The notes under the pieces are model-generated. The model saw only the letters and a list, made by a program, of their open reading frames with translations. It ran no database searches and was not told the origin of the DNA. This document shows positions 16,182-24,500 of a stretch of 64,000 nucleotides of DNA, piece after piece. Made by a program: the position numbers and the translations under genes. Source of the DNA: Oscillibacter hominis (lineage in GTDB: Bacteria; Bacillota; Clostridia; Oscillospirales; Oscillospiraceae). Numbering within the stretch: the stretch's first letter is position 1; every line of letters starts with the position of its first letter. The stretch spans positions 558,001 through 622,000 of the forward strand of contig NZ_CP060490.1 of assembly GCF_014334055.1 (NCBI RefSeq), written 5' to 3'.

Positions 16182-16207
16182 CATTTTTGGAAAATAGAAG
16201 AAAAGAC

Positions 16208-16236
16208 TGGAATTCCATAGTGGAAGCAGGTATAAT
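16208..16236 (+). promoter_or_regulatory. Promoter of the zinc-ribbon/NhaC/CDF operon
   Basis: TATAAT (16231-16236) is preceded at 17 bp by a weak -35, TGGAAT (16208-16213). Confidence 0.55.
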
Positions 16237-16269
16237 ATTTGCCTGATCACGAGTTGGGAGGAATTTGAT

Positions 16270-16878
16270 ATGAACGGCGAACAGATGCGGACTTTCGGTT
16301 ATATCTGCCCGGACTGCGGCAAGCCGGTGCTCGGCACCCGCAGCGTGTTTGCCCTGGAGGCATCCAATGCGGAGGTGGCCTGTGAGTGCGGGGCCAGCGC
16401 GCTGCGGGTGGAAAACGAGGGGGAGCGGTTCCGGGTGCTGGTGCCCTGCGGGATCTGCGGGGAGACGCATCAGGCCTTCTGCCGGCCGGAGGCGCTGCTG
16501 GAGGGGAACGGCATCGGCCTGGGCTGCACCGAAACCGGCCAGCTGTGCTGCTACATCGGCCCCATGGAGCGGGTGGCGGGCGCGCTGCGGGAGCTGGCGA
16601 TCCTGGTGGAAAAAGAGCGGGAGCAAAAGGGAAACCCGGAGGCGTTTTTGGACAATGTCATTATGTATGAAGTGCTCTCCGAACTGAAAGAGATTGCGAA
16701 GCGGCCCAACGGCATCACCTGCTCCTGCGGCTCCGGGCGCTACTCCATGGAGGTGCGCCACGCCGCCGTGGACCTGGTGTGCCAGGACTGCGGGGCAAAG
16801 CTGCGGATTCCCGCCGCCACGGACGAGGATTTGGATCGCCTCTGCTGCCATATGAAGCTTAAAATCAGGGGGAAGTAA
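16270..16878 (+). CDS. Multi-CxxC zinc-ribbon protein of unknown function
   Basis: A 202-residue soluble protein with five CxxC or CxC-type pairs: YICPDCGKP near residue 12, ACECGAS near 38, VPCGICGE near 58, TCSCGSG near 151 and LVCQDCGAK near 171. The spacing suggests at least two zinc ribbons, with a helical middle (about 100-140, LRELAILVEKEREQK). No catalytic motif or family name is recognised. The start has GGGAGGAA upstream. Its TAA overlaps the ATG of the following NhaC gene by one base, so a role tied to the two metal/cation transporters, for instance metal sensing, is possible but not shown. Confidence 0.75.
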   Translation: MNGEQMRTFGYICPDCGKPVLGTRSVFALEASNAEVACECGASALRVENEGERFRVLVPCGICGETHQAFCRPEALLEGNGIGLGCTETGQLCCYIGPMERVAGALRELAILVEKEREQKGNPEAFLDNVIMYEVLSELKEIAKRPNGITCSCGSGRYSMEVRHAAVDLVCQDCGAKLRIPAATDEDLDRLCCHMKLKIRGK

Positions 16879-18206
16879 TGGCAGCCTGTTTTGTACTCTT
16901 TTTGACAGCGGTGGCGGTCTGTCTCATGACGGGGAGGCCGCTGCTTGATGCGATCTTTTTGGGGCTGGTCCTCTTCTTCGCCCTGGGGCTCAAGCGGGGC
17001 TACTCCGCAAAGTCGCTGTGGGCGATGGCGTGGGAAAAGGGAAAGAAGGCGCTGATCGTGGTGCAGATTCTGATTTTGATCGGGATGCTGACCGCCATGT
17101 GGCGCTCCTGCGGGACCATCGCCTTTTTCTCCTATTACGGTATCCGGGCGGTGACACCGTCCTTCTTCATCTTGATTACGTTTCTTCTGACCACGGTGCT
17201 CTCACTGCTGCTGGGCAGCTCGTTCGGCGTGATCGGCACCGCCGGTGTCATTCTCATGGCCCTGGCCCGCAGCGGCAATGTCAGCGTGGCGGTAACCGCG
17301 GGGGCCATCCTCTCGGGCTCCTATTTCGGCGACCGCTGCTCCCCGGCCTCCTCCTGCCTGGCGCTGATCAGCGCCGTGACGGGAACGGAGATGCGCCGTA
17401 ACCTGCAGCTGACCCAACGGACGGTTTTGCTGCCGCTGGCATTGACCACGGCCGTGTATGCCCTGCTCTCCTGGATGCACCCCATTGCCCGGGTGGACGG
17501 GGAAATCCTCGGCGCCCTGGCCGACCGGTTCAGCCTCCACTGGGTGGTGGTGCTGCCGGCGCTCATCATGCTGGTGCTGCCCCTTTGCAAGGTGGAGATC
17601 AAGCTGACCATGGCGCTCAGCATTGCATCCGCGGCGGCGATCACGGTGGCGCTCCAGGGCATGGGGGTGACGGAGATGCTGGGCACGCTGGTGCTGGGCT
17701 ACGATCCGGCGGACCCGCTGCTGGCCCGGGTCCTCCACGGCGGAGGCCTCTTTTCCATGGCGTCCTCCATGGGCATGATCTTCATCACCAGCCTTTACTC
17801 CGGGATTCTGGAGGGCACTGACCTGCTGGAGCCTGTGCGCCATCAGGTGGACTCTCTGGCGGACCGCATCGGCCTTTACTTAACCACGGCCCTGGTCAGC
17901 GTGGCCAGCGTGTTCATATTCTGTAATCAGAGCGTGATGGTCTTTATGGATGAGCAGCTCCTGGGAAAGACCTACCGCCGTAAGGGCGAATCTCCGACAG
18001 GCCTGGCTATCGACATCGCCAACACAGGCGTGGTGCTGGCGGAACTGGTGCCCTGGAGTATCTCCCTGACCATCCCGCTTGCCATGTTGGGAGCGGGGCT
18101 CAGCGCGGCCCCCTATGCGGTGCTGCACTATGTGCTGCCTCTTTGCTACTATTTTACCCGCCCCCATTTTCATGAACAAATTTCCCGAAAGGAAAGACCT
18201 GCATGA
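16878..18206 (+). CDS. NhaC-family Na+/H+ antiporter
   Basis: A 442-residue membrane protein with about 11-12 hydrophobic helices. The signature GAILSGSYFGDRCSPASSC (residues 136-154) corresponds to the conserved GD(R/K)xSP segment of NhaC antiporters. Such proteins exchange cytoplasmic Na+ (or amino-acid/organic-acid partners in some subfamilies) for external H+; the exact substrate is open. The start ATG overlaps the stop of the zinc-ribbon gene, and its end overlaps the start of the CDF gene by four bases, so the three form one coupled unit. Confidence 0.85.
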   Translation: MAACFVLFLTAVAVCLMTGRPLLDAIFLGLVLFFALGLKRGYSAKSLWAMAWEKGKKALIVVQILILIGMLTAMWRSCGTIAFFSYYGIRAVTPSFFILITFLLTTVLSLLLGSSFGVIGTAGVILMALARSGNVSVAVTAGAILSGSYFGDRCSPASSCLALISAVTGTEMRRNLQLTQRTVLLPLALTTAVYALLSWMHPIARVDGEILGALADRFSLHWVVVLPALIMLVLPLCKVEIKLTMALSIASAAAITVALQGMGVTEMLGTLVLGYDPADPLLARVLHGGGLFSMASSMGMIFITSLYSGILEGTDLLEPVRHQVDSLADRIGLYLTTALVSVASVFIFCNQSVMVFMDEQLLGKTYRRKGESPTGLAIDIANTGVVLAELVPWSISLTIPLAMLGAGLSAAPYAVLHYVLPLCYYFTRPHFHEQISRKERPA

Positions 18207-19369
18207 TTTCTCTGCTGGCGAAAGCCCTGATCAAAGATTACCGGCAGTACGCCTCCCCGGCGGTGCGCAAGGCCTATGGCCTGCTGTGCGGCGCGGTGGG
18301 GATCTGCCTGAATATTCTGCTCTTTGCCGGAAAGCTGTTTGCCGGGACCATCTCCGGCTCCATCGCCATCACGGCCGATGCCTTCAACAACCTCTCCGAC
18401 GCCGGCTCCTCCCTGATCACGCTGTTGGGGTTCCAGTTGGCGGGCCAGAAACCGGATAAGCACCACCCCTTTGGCCATGGACGGATTGAGTACCTCTCCG
18501 GGCTGGTGGTGTCGGTGCTGATCCTGCTGATGGGCCTGGAGTTAGGCAAATCCTCCATTGAAAAAATCCTCCACCCGGGTGAAGTGGAGTTCTCCCTTTG
18601 GGCCATTGCGATTTTAGTGGCCTCCATCGCGGTGAAGGTGTATATGTGCCTCTATAACCGCAGCGTGGGGAAAAAGATCGGCTCACCGGCCATGCGGGCC
18701 ACGGCCATGGACAGCCTGTCCGACAGCATCTCCACCGCGGTGGTGCTGGCCGCCTCCCTGGTGGGGCACTTCACCGGGCTTCAAATCGACGGCTGGTGCG
18801 GCGTGCTGGTGGCGCTGTTCATCCTGTGGACGGGCTACGGCGCGGCCAGGGACACCATCAGCCCCCTTCTGGGCCAGCCGCCCACACCGGAATTTGTGAA
18901 CGAAATTGAGTCCCTGGTCATGGCGCACCAGGGAGTTCGCGGCATCCACGACCTGGTGGTCCACGACTATGGGCCTGGCCGTCTGATGATCTCCCTCCAC
19001 GCCGAGGTGCCCTCCCATGAGGACATCATGACGCTGCACGATGAGATCGACAACATTGAGCGGGAGCTGCGGGAAAAGCTCAGCTGTGAGGCGGTCATCC
19101 ACATGGACCCGGTGGTCACGGACGACATCGTCACCGAGGAGGTCCGCAGGAAGGTGACGGAGTTAGTGCACGTGGTGGACCCGTCCATCTCCATCCATGA
19201 CTTCCGCATGGTCAGCGGCCCCACCCACACCAATGTGATTTTCGACGCCGTGGTGCCCTTCCAGTTCCGGATGTCCGACGAGGAGGTGGCCCAGGCAATC
19301 AGCCGGGCCGTGCGCACCATGGAGGGGAACTACTATGCCGTGGTGACGGTGGAAAAGTCCTATATCTGA
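18203..19369 (+). CDS. Cation diffusion facilitator (CDF) metal exporter
   Basis: A 388-residue CDF transporter with six membrane helices and a C-terminal cytoplasmic ferredoxin-like domain (from about 205, histidine-rich in places). Metal-site motifs are visible: ITADAFNNLSDAGSS in helix 2, the loop DKHHPFGHGRIEY and RATAMDSLSDSIST in helix 5. Members export Zn2+, Mn2+, Fe2+ or Cd2+ against protons; the N in NNLSD (instead of H) is seen in Mn/Fe-type clades, but the metal cannot be fixed. The C-terminus carries an extra repeat after about 300 (IVTEEVRRKVTELV), slightly longer than the shortest family members. It overlaps the NhaC gene by four bases and ends the operon at a strong terminator. 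Confidence 0.9.
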   Translation: MISLLAKALIKDYRQYASPAVRKAYGLLCGAVGICLNILLFAGKLFAGTISGSIAITADAFNNLSDAGSSLITLLGFQLAGQKPDKHHPFGHGRIEYLSGLVVSVLILLMGLELGKSSIEKILHPGEVEFSLWAIAILVASIAVKVYMCLYNRSVGKKIGSPAMRATAMDSLSDSISTAVVLAASLVGHFTGLQIDGWCGVLVALFILWTGYGAARDTISPLLGQPPTPEFVNEIESLVMAHQGVRGIHDLVVHDYGPGRLMISLHAEVPSHEDIMTLHDEIDNIERELREKLSCEAVIHMDPVVTDDIVTEEVRRKVTELVHVVDPSISIHDFRMVSGPTHTNVIFDAVVPFQFRMSDEEVAQAISRAVRTMEGNYYAVVTVEKSYI

Positions 19370-19371
19370 TA

Positions 19372-19410
19372 AAAAGCAGCCTGTCTCGTGACAGGCTGCT
19401 TTCCTTTTTT
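19372..19410 (+). terminator. Terminator of the zinc-ribbon/NhaC/CDF operon
   Basis: A 12-bp stem (19374-19385/19390-19401) is followed by TTCCTTTTTT and preceded by an A-run. It also lies downstream of the minus-strand ArsC-fold gene. Confidence 0.88.
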
Positions 19411-19438
19411 GCCTACAGTGTGGTATGATGGGAGGAGT

Positions 19439-19774
19439 TCATTCCCACTTGCTCCAGACCTCGGGGCAGTAGCCCACGGTGGCCTCCTTCCCGTTGCGGA
19501 CGATAGGTGCGTTGAACAGCTCGGGATGCTCCAGCAGCTTTTCCTCCGCCGCCTCCGGCGTGATATAGGCCATGTAGAGGTCCTCATAGGCCCGGCACTT
19601 GGTGTTGACCAGCGCCGCATAGCCCACCCTCTGCTTGACGGACTGATACTCCCTTGGGGAGAGGCCCTTGGCCGGCAGGTCCACATACTGGTATTTGATG
19701 CGCCGCTCCTTGAACCAGCGCTCCGCCTTTTTTGTGTCAAAGGATTTACTGGAACCGAAAATTTGAATGTTCAT
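19439..19774 (-). CDS. ArsC/Spx-fold protein lacking the usual active-site cysteine
   Basis: A 111-residue thioredoxin-fold protein of the ArsC/YffB family: MNIQIFGSSKSFDTKKAERWFKERR, then VDLPAKGLSPREYQSVKQRVG and a C-terminal LEHPELFNAPIVRNGKEATVGY. In homologues the loop after the first strand usually reads with a cysteine next to FDTKKA; here the codon is TCC (Ser), not TGC or TGA. Two cysteines remain elsewhere (NTKCRAY and VGYCPEVW). It may therefore be a non-redox member acting by binding, like Spx-type adaptors, or a weakened enzyme. An AGGAG site precedes ATG 19774. It is divergent from the sirtuin gene, with starts about 45 bases apart. Confidence 0.8.
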   Translation of the reverse strand: MNIQIFGSSKSFDTKKAERWFKERRIKYQYVDLPAKGLSPREYQSVKQRVGYAALVNTKCRAYEDLYMAYITPEAAEEKLLEHPELFNAPIVRNGKEATVGYCPEVWSKWE

Positions 19775-19819
19775 CCGCAAGTCTCCTGTCTGCAAAGATT
19801 GAAAAGGGGGTCCAATCAA

Positions 19820-20530
19820 ATGGACGAAAGAATCAGAAAGCTGAAAGAACTGGTGGAGGGCTCCGGCAACATCGTGTTTTTCGGCGGCGCCGGAGTGAGC
19901 ACCGAGAGCGGCATCCCCGACTTCCGGAGCGTGGACGGGCTGTACCACCAGCAGTACAGGTATCCTCCGGAGACCATCCTCAGCCACACGTTCTACGAGC
20001 AAAACCCGGAGGAGTTTTTCCGCTTTTACCGCAGCAAGCTCCTGTGCCCGGAGGCAAAGCCCAACGCGGCCCACCGCAAACTGGCGGAGCTGGAGGCAAG
20101 GGGAAAGCTGAAGGCGGTGATCACGCAGAACATCGACGGGCTGCACCAGGCGGCGGGAAGCAAAACCGTGCTGGAGCTCCACGGCAGCACGCTGCGCAAT
20201 TACTGCGAGCGGTGCGGAAAGTTCTATCCCATGGAGGCGGTTCTCCACAGCGGGGGGATTCCCCGCTGCACCTGCGGCGGTACGATCAAGCCCGACGTGG
20301 TGCTCTATGAAGAGGGGCTGGACAGCGCCGTGCTGAAGGATGCGGTCCGCTTCCTGTCGGAGGCGGAATTGCTGATCATCGGCGGAACCTCCCTGGCCGT
20401 CTATCCTGCGGCGGGGCTGGTCCAATATTTCCGGGGCAGGAGCATCGTCGTCATCAACAAGACCGCAGTGGGCGGAAATCCGGACCTGTTCATCGACCGG
20501 CCCATCGCCGAGGTCCTGGCGCAGATATAG
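19820..20530 (+). CDS. NAD-dependent protein deacylase (sirtuin)
   Basis: A 236-residue class III sirtuin. The NAD-binding motif FFGGAGVSTESGIPDFRS is at residues 19-36, TQNIDGLHQAAGS and ELHGS (with the catalytic His) follow, and a zinc module CERCGK...CTCGG is intact (four cysteines). GGTSLAVYPAAGL and INKT complete the Rossmann domain. It removes acyl groups from lysines using NAD, making nicotinamide and O-acyl-ADP-ribose. Length matches bacterial CobB. I choose ATG 19820, with AAAAGGGGG upstream; the reading frame extends much further upstream without a start context. It is divergent from the ArsC-fold gene. Confidence 0.95.
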   Translation: MDERIRKLKELVEGSGNIVFFGGAGVSTESGIPDFRSVDGLYHQQYRYPPETILSHTFYEQNPEEFFRFYRSKLLCPEAKPNAAHRKLAELEARGKLKAVITQNIDGLHQAAGSKTVLELHGSTLRNYCERCGKFYPMEAVLHSGGIPRCTCGGTIKPDVVLYEEGLDSAVLKDAVRFLSEAELLIIGGTSLAVYPAAGLVQYFRGRSIVVINKTAVGGNPDLFIDRPIAEVLAQI

Positions 20531-20662
20531 GGAACAACACCACTTTACCACAGAGCGCCTCATCCGGCAACACGGCATTTTCGGCTTTTTCCCGATGGAT
20601 GCGCGGCCCTCCGGCTCTGCTGGGCCGGAGGGAAAATCTTTCGAAAAGAACCGAAATTATGG

Positions 20663-20691
20663 TTGACAAAGCTGCGGCTACTCGCTATAAT
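20663..20691 (+). promoter_or_regulatory. Consensus promoter of the tRNA-Leu cluster
   Basis: TTGACA (20663-20668) and TATAAT (20686-20691) are exactly 17 bp apart, a perfect sigma-A consensus about 33 nt before the first tRNA. Confidence 0.92.
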
Positions 20692-20724
20692 AATCAAGCA
20701 GTCGTTTTTTGGAAGCATTGATCT

Positions 20725-20809
20725 GCGAGTGTGCTGGAACTGGTAGACAGGCACGTTTGAGGGGCGTGTGTCAAACGACGTACGGGTTCAAGTCCCGTCA
20801 CTCGCACCA
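20725..20809 (+). tRNA. tRNA-Leu (GAG)
   Basis: An 85-nt cloverleaf: acceptor GCGAGUG/CACUCGC, D-arm with GGUAGAC, anticodon loop UUGAGGG giving anticodon GAG, a long class II variable arm, T-arm GGGUUCAAGUCCC, and a genome-encoded CCA. It reads CUU and CUC leucine codons. Confidence 0.96.
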
Positions 20810-20839
20810 TCTGCTTTTCCAGCGACAGGAAGTTCATAT

Positions 20840-20927
20840 GCGCGAGTGGTGGAATTGGCAGACTCGCTAGATTCAGGTTCTAGTGTGCATTACGCACGTG
20901 CGGGTTCAAGTCCCGCCTCGCGCACCA
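20840..20927 (+). tRNA. tRNA-Leu (CAG), copy 1
   Basis: An 88-nt class II tRNA: acceptor GCGCGAG/CUCGCGC, anticodon stem CUAGA/UCUAG with loop UUCAGGU giving anticodon CAG, variable arm UGUGCAUUACGCACG, T-loop UUCAAGU and encoded CCA. It reads the CUG codon, the commonest leucine codon in this GC-rich genome. Confidence 0.96.
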
Positions 20928-20993
20928 CCTCCCATCGGAGAGAAATTCCCCGATGGGAACCATTTTGGCCTTTTACAAACTGCATATCGATGC

Positions 20994-21081
20994 GCGCGAG
21001 TGGTGGAATTGGCAGACTCGCTAGATTCAGGTTCTAGTGTCCATTACGGACGTGCGGGTTCAAGTCCCGCCTCGCGCACCA
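20994..21081 (+). tRNA. tRNA-Leu (CAG), copy 2
   Basis: An 88-nt gene identical to the preceding copy except in the variable arm, which reads UGUCCAUUACGGACG. The two changes (G to C and C to G) keep the arm paired. CCA is encoded. Confidence 0.96.
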
Positions 21082-21082
21082 A

Positions 21083-21121
21083 GTCGGAGCAAACGGTATG
21101 ACGTTTGCTCCGGCTTTTTTC
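21083..21121 (+). terminator. Terminator of the tRNA-Leu cluster
   Basis: A 13-bp stem (21083-21095/21102-21114) is followed by a run of six T directly after the third tRNA. Confidence 0.9.
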
Positions 21122-21589
21122 AAAAGCCTTCTCAGTGGGAATGCGCCACAGGAGGGGCTGGAGCATATATTCTTTGTCCATTCTGATGTTTACGACTGGC
21201 CGGCGCCGCACTCACCCACGCCTGCGGTCAGATAGTATCTGGCAGAGGAGCGCGGACTCTCCAATTGCATTCTAAAAGCAGCGCGCCCATATGGGCGCGC
21301 TGCTTTTTTGAGCCTCTTTCCAATGAAGGATCAGAGGGCATATTCCACCGGTACAGGCTGTCACGCTGCGGCATTACGGTGGAATGGGGAATATCCGCCG
21401 CAGGCTAACCATTCTTTCAGCGAGTTTTGCCGATTCCCGTGGCGCCATGGCTCAGGATGTTTCCACAGCCGTGCAGATACATTACATATAACCGTCTGCA
21501 CGTCATTTCACCAGTTGTATTTCCCCTTGTTCCGTGATATCATGAAATAATTATAGAAAAAAGGGAACGACCAAAGGAGTATCAGACCA
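21122..21589. other. Intergenic region with an isolated palindromic terminator
   Basis: No gene recognised. A perfect hairpin (21274-21290/21291-21307, GCAGCGCGCCCAT with complement) has T-runs on both sides and may end a lost gene. The stretch 21140-21240 has scattered coding-like fragments without a start, possibly a remnant. The rest is the leader of the hybrid kinase. Confidence 0.5.
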
Positions 21590-24385
21590 ATGGCAAAGTT
21601 ATGGAATCCATATGGGAAGCGCTGTGCCGCCTCTATATTTGCGGCGCTCTTAGCGCTTGCGCTCTGTGCCCCAGCCATGGCGGCAGAGGGCAGTGCCCGG
21701 GTGCTCAAAGTCGCTTTTCCGCAGACAAAGGGCCTGACAGAGACGGCGGAGGACGGTACGCGCCATGGCCTTGTGGTGGACTACCTCAATGAGATTGCAA
21801 AATATACCGGATGGGAGTATGAATACATCGACACCACCGGCGAGGACATGGTAGAGGAATTCACAGAGGGAAAGTACGACCTGATGGGGGGCACCTACTA
21901 TCTTCCAGGCTTTGAAGATTATTTTGCCTATCCGGATTACAATACTGGATACAGCCGCTCGGCACTGCTGGCCCGCCGGGATGACCACAGCGTCCAGAGC
22001 AGCAACTATGAGAGCCTGAATGGGAAGACCATCGGCGTGTATGCCAATGCAAAAGAGAATATCCGCCGGCTGAAGGAATTTTTGTCCATCAACAATCTGG
22101 ACTGCACTCTTAAGGAGTACGTCTACAGCCAGCTCTCTGAGGACGGCAACCTGTACGCCTATCTGGAGAGCGGGGAAGTGGACCTGCTGCTGGGCAACGT
22201 GGCGGAGGATAATGCTGTGTTCCGGGTGGCGCTTTCCTATAATTCCCAGCCATATTACATCGTGACCAATGTGGGAAACCAGGAGGTGTTGGACGGGCTG
22301 AATATGGCTTTGGAGCGGATCGTTGAATCCAACCCCAACTTCAGCACGGAACGTTACGCTGCCAACTTCCCCTCCCAGATTCAGGACATCCAGCTCAACG
22401 ATGGGGAACTGGAGTATATACACCAAAAGGGCTCTGTCACCGTGGCTGTGCCGGAGCATTGGCACCCGCTCTTCTGCATGACCACGGAAGGCGACATGCA
22501 CAATGGCCTCGTACCCGATCTGATGGAGCAGGTCCGGGAGTTCTCCGGCCTGGAGTATTCCTATGTGTATGCGGAAACCTATTTGGACGCAGTGGAGATG
22601 GTGGAACGGGGAGAGGCGGATGTGCTGGGATTTTTCCTGGGCACGGAGGAGGACGCCGCCCGGCAGGGGCTGGCCCTGTCCTCGGCGTACACGGAACTGG
22701 ACAACATCATTGTGCGGAACAAGTCGTCCAGCTATCCGGCGGAGGAGCTTACCTGTGCCGTGATAGAGGGGAGGACCCTGCCCGGCGATATTATTGCCCA
22801 GTCGTTTCCCTTTGCCAATATCACCGATGCGCTCTCCGCGGTCAATCAGGGTAAAATCGATTTTGTCTATGGCCTTTCCCCCAGGCTGGAACAGGAAATC
22901 CAGCAGTATCACTTCAACAACCTGGTTCCGGTCTCACTGGTCAATGACACCAGCAGCATCTGCTTTGCCCTGACGCGGCCGGCAAATCCGAACCTGCTCA
23001 CCATTCTCAATAAGTCCATCAACCGGCTCACTTCCGAGGAGAAGGACTCCATGCTGAACCGGAACCTGGTCTCCATTGGGGCCAACCAGTTTTCCATCGC
23101 CGAACTGGTCTATGCCGACCCTGTGCTGTTTGTGGTGATTCTGGCGGTCATCCTGCTGATTGTGGTGGTCGCTGTTCTGATTGTGGCCCGGGCCCGGATG
23201 CGGGCCGCCGTCATGCAGAGCAACCTGGAGCGGGCCCAGGCTGAGAGCAGGGCCAAAGGTGAATTCCTCTCCCGTATGAGCCATGAGATCCGCACGCCCA
23301 TGAACGCGGTGGTGGGGCTGGCGGATTTGACCGGCATGCTGGAGGGCGTCCCGGAGAATGTGCGGGAAAACCTTGCAAAAATCCGCGCCTCCTCCCAATA
23401 TCTGCTGAGCCTTATCAACGACATCCTGGACATGAGCCGCATTGAAAACGGAATGCTCTCCATTGCCAATGAGCCCTTCTCCCTGGAGCAGATGGTGGAT
23501 AACCTCTACAGCATGATGGAAGCCGAGGCCCAGCGGCGGGGAGTCGACTTTTCGGTGAAGCAGGAGATCCGCCACAGCGACCTGATGGGCGACGCCGTCC
23601 GGCTGCGGCAGGTGCTGACGAATCTGCTGTCCAACGCGTTTAAATTTACGCCGGAGGGCGGCAGAGTGGTGCTGCGGGTGACGGAGGAAGCTGACGCCAC
23701 ATTTACCTTCCGGGTGATCGACAGCGGAGTGGGCATCCGGCCGGAGGATCAGAAGCGGATTTTTGGTTCCTTTGAGCAGCTGGGCACCAGCTCCTCCAAG
23801 AGCCAGGGCACCGGGTTGGGTTTGGCCATCAGCAGCAACATCGTGAAGCTGATGGGCGGTGAGCTCAGCGTCAGGAGCGAGCTGGGGACAGGCAGTGAGT
23901 TCTACTTTACGATCACCTTCCCTCTGGGCAAGGCGGAGGACCGGATGGAGAAGCTGACGGCGAGCGGCCTTTTGAAGGGCGCCATGATCCTCCTTGCAGA
24001 GGACAATGACCTCAATGCGGAGATTGCCACCCAGCTTTTGGAGATTCAGGGCGCCTCCGTCTGCCGCAGCGAAAACGGCGCTCTCGCGCTGGAGCGGTTC
24101 CGGCGCAGCGCCGTCGGCGAATTCCAAGTGATTTTGATGGATATCCAGATGCCGGAGATGAACGGGCTGGAGGCGGCCAGGGCCATCCGCAAGCTGGACC
24201 GGCCGGACGCGGCCACGGTTCCCATTGTGGCCATGACCGCAAACTCCTTCAAGGAAGATGCCGACGCGGCCCGGGAGGCCGGGATGACCGGCTTCATCCC
24301 CAAGCCCCTGGACGTTGGGTATCTCTATCACGTCCTGCAGGAGATTTTGAATCAGGCGGACCGGGAAAAGGGCCAGGGCAGCTGA
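21590..24385 (+). CDS. Hybrid sensor histidine kinase with two periplasmic-type binding domains
   Basis: A 931-residue sensor. It has a signal peptide (1-31, ending AMAA), two solute-binding family 3 domains (about 38-270 and 285-500), and one membrane helix (about 508-532). The cytoplasmic part holds a HisKA domain with FLSRMSHEIRTPMNAVVG near 563, a GHKL ATPase with NLLSNAFKF, DSGVGI and GTGLGLAIS, and a C-terminal receiver (about 800-920) with the phospho-acceptor in ILMDIQMPEMNG near 849. This is the BvgS/EvgS-like layout: ligand binding outside drives autophosphorylation and phosphorelay to the receiver. No HPt domain is present, so the final target must be another protein. Ligands of such domains are often amino acids. 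A terminator follows, so the next operon is separate. Confidence 0.92.
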   Translation: MAKLWNPYGKRCAASIFAALLALALCAPAMAAEGSARVLKVAFPQTKGLTETAEDGTRHGLVVDYLNEIAKYTGWEYEYIDTTGEDMVEEFTEGKYDLMGGTYYLPGFEDYFAYPDYNTGYSRSALLARRDDHSVQSSNYESLNGKTIGVYANAKENIRRLKEFLSINNLDCTLKEYVYSQLSEDGNLYAYLESGEVDLLLGNVAEDNAVFRVALSYNSQPYYIVTNVGNQEVLDGLNMALERIVESNPNFSTERYAANFPSQIQDIQLNDGELEYIHQKGSVTVAVPEHWHPLFCMTTEGDMHNGLVPDLMEQVREFSGLEYSYVYAETYLDAVEMVERGEADVLGFFLGTEEDAARQGLALSSAYTELDNIIVRNKSSSYPAEELTCAVIEGRTLPGDIIAQSFPFANITDALSAVNQGKIDFVYGLSPRLEQEIQQYHFNNLVPVSLVNDTSSICFALTRPANPNLLTILNKSINRLTSEEKDSMLNRNLVSIGANQFSIAELVYADPVLFVVILAVILLIVVVAVLIVARARMRAAVMQSNLERAQAESRAKGEFLSRMSHEIRTPMNAVVGLADLTGMLEGVPENVRENLAKIRASSQYLLSLINDILDMSRIENGMLSIANEPFSLEQMVDNLYSMMEAEAQRRGVDFSVKQEIRHSDLMGDAVRLRQVLTNLLSNAFKFTPEGGRVVLRVTEEADATFTFRVIDSGVGIRPEDQKRIFGSFEQLGTSSSKSQGTGLGLAISSNIVKLMGGELSVRSELGTGSEFYFTITFPLGKAEDRMEKLTASGLLKGAMILLAEDNDLNAEIATQLLEIQGASVCRSENGALALERFRRSAVGEFQVILMDIQMPEMNGLEAARAIRKLDRPDAATVPIVAMTANSFKEDADAAREAGMTGFIPKPLDVGYLYHVLQEILNQADREKGQGS

Positions 24386-24396
24386 TCCTTCCAACA

Positions 24397-24427
24397 GGCC
24401 GGAGCAATTTTGCTCCGGCCTTTTTTT
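24397..24427 (+). terminator. Terminator of the hybrid kinase gene
   Basis: A 10-bp stem (24397-24406/24411-24420) with ATTT loop is followed by seven T, just after the stop codon. Confidence 0.92.
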
Positions 24428-24441
24428 GCTCCGGCGAGAAA

Positions 24442-24470
24442 TTGCAATTCCTGAAAAAACAATGTACAAT
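24442..24470 (+). promoter_or_regulatory. Promoter of the first BceRS-type operon
   Basis: TTGCAA (24442-24447) and TACAAT (24465-24470) are 17 bp apart, about 30 nt before the response-regulator start. Confidence 0.72.
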
Positions 24471-24500
24471 GGCGGTACTGCGCAATAGGGAGGGACGTTC

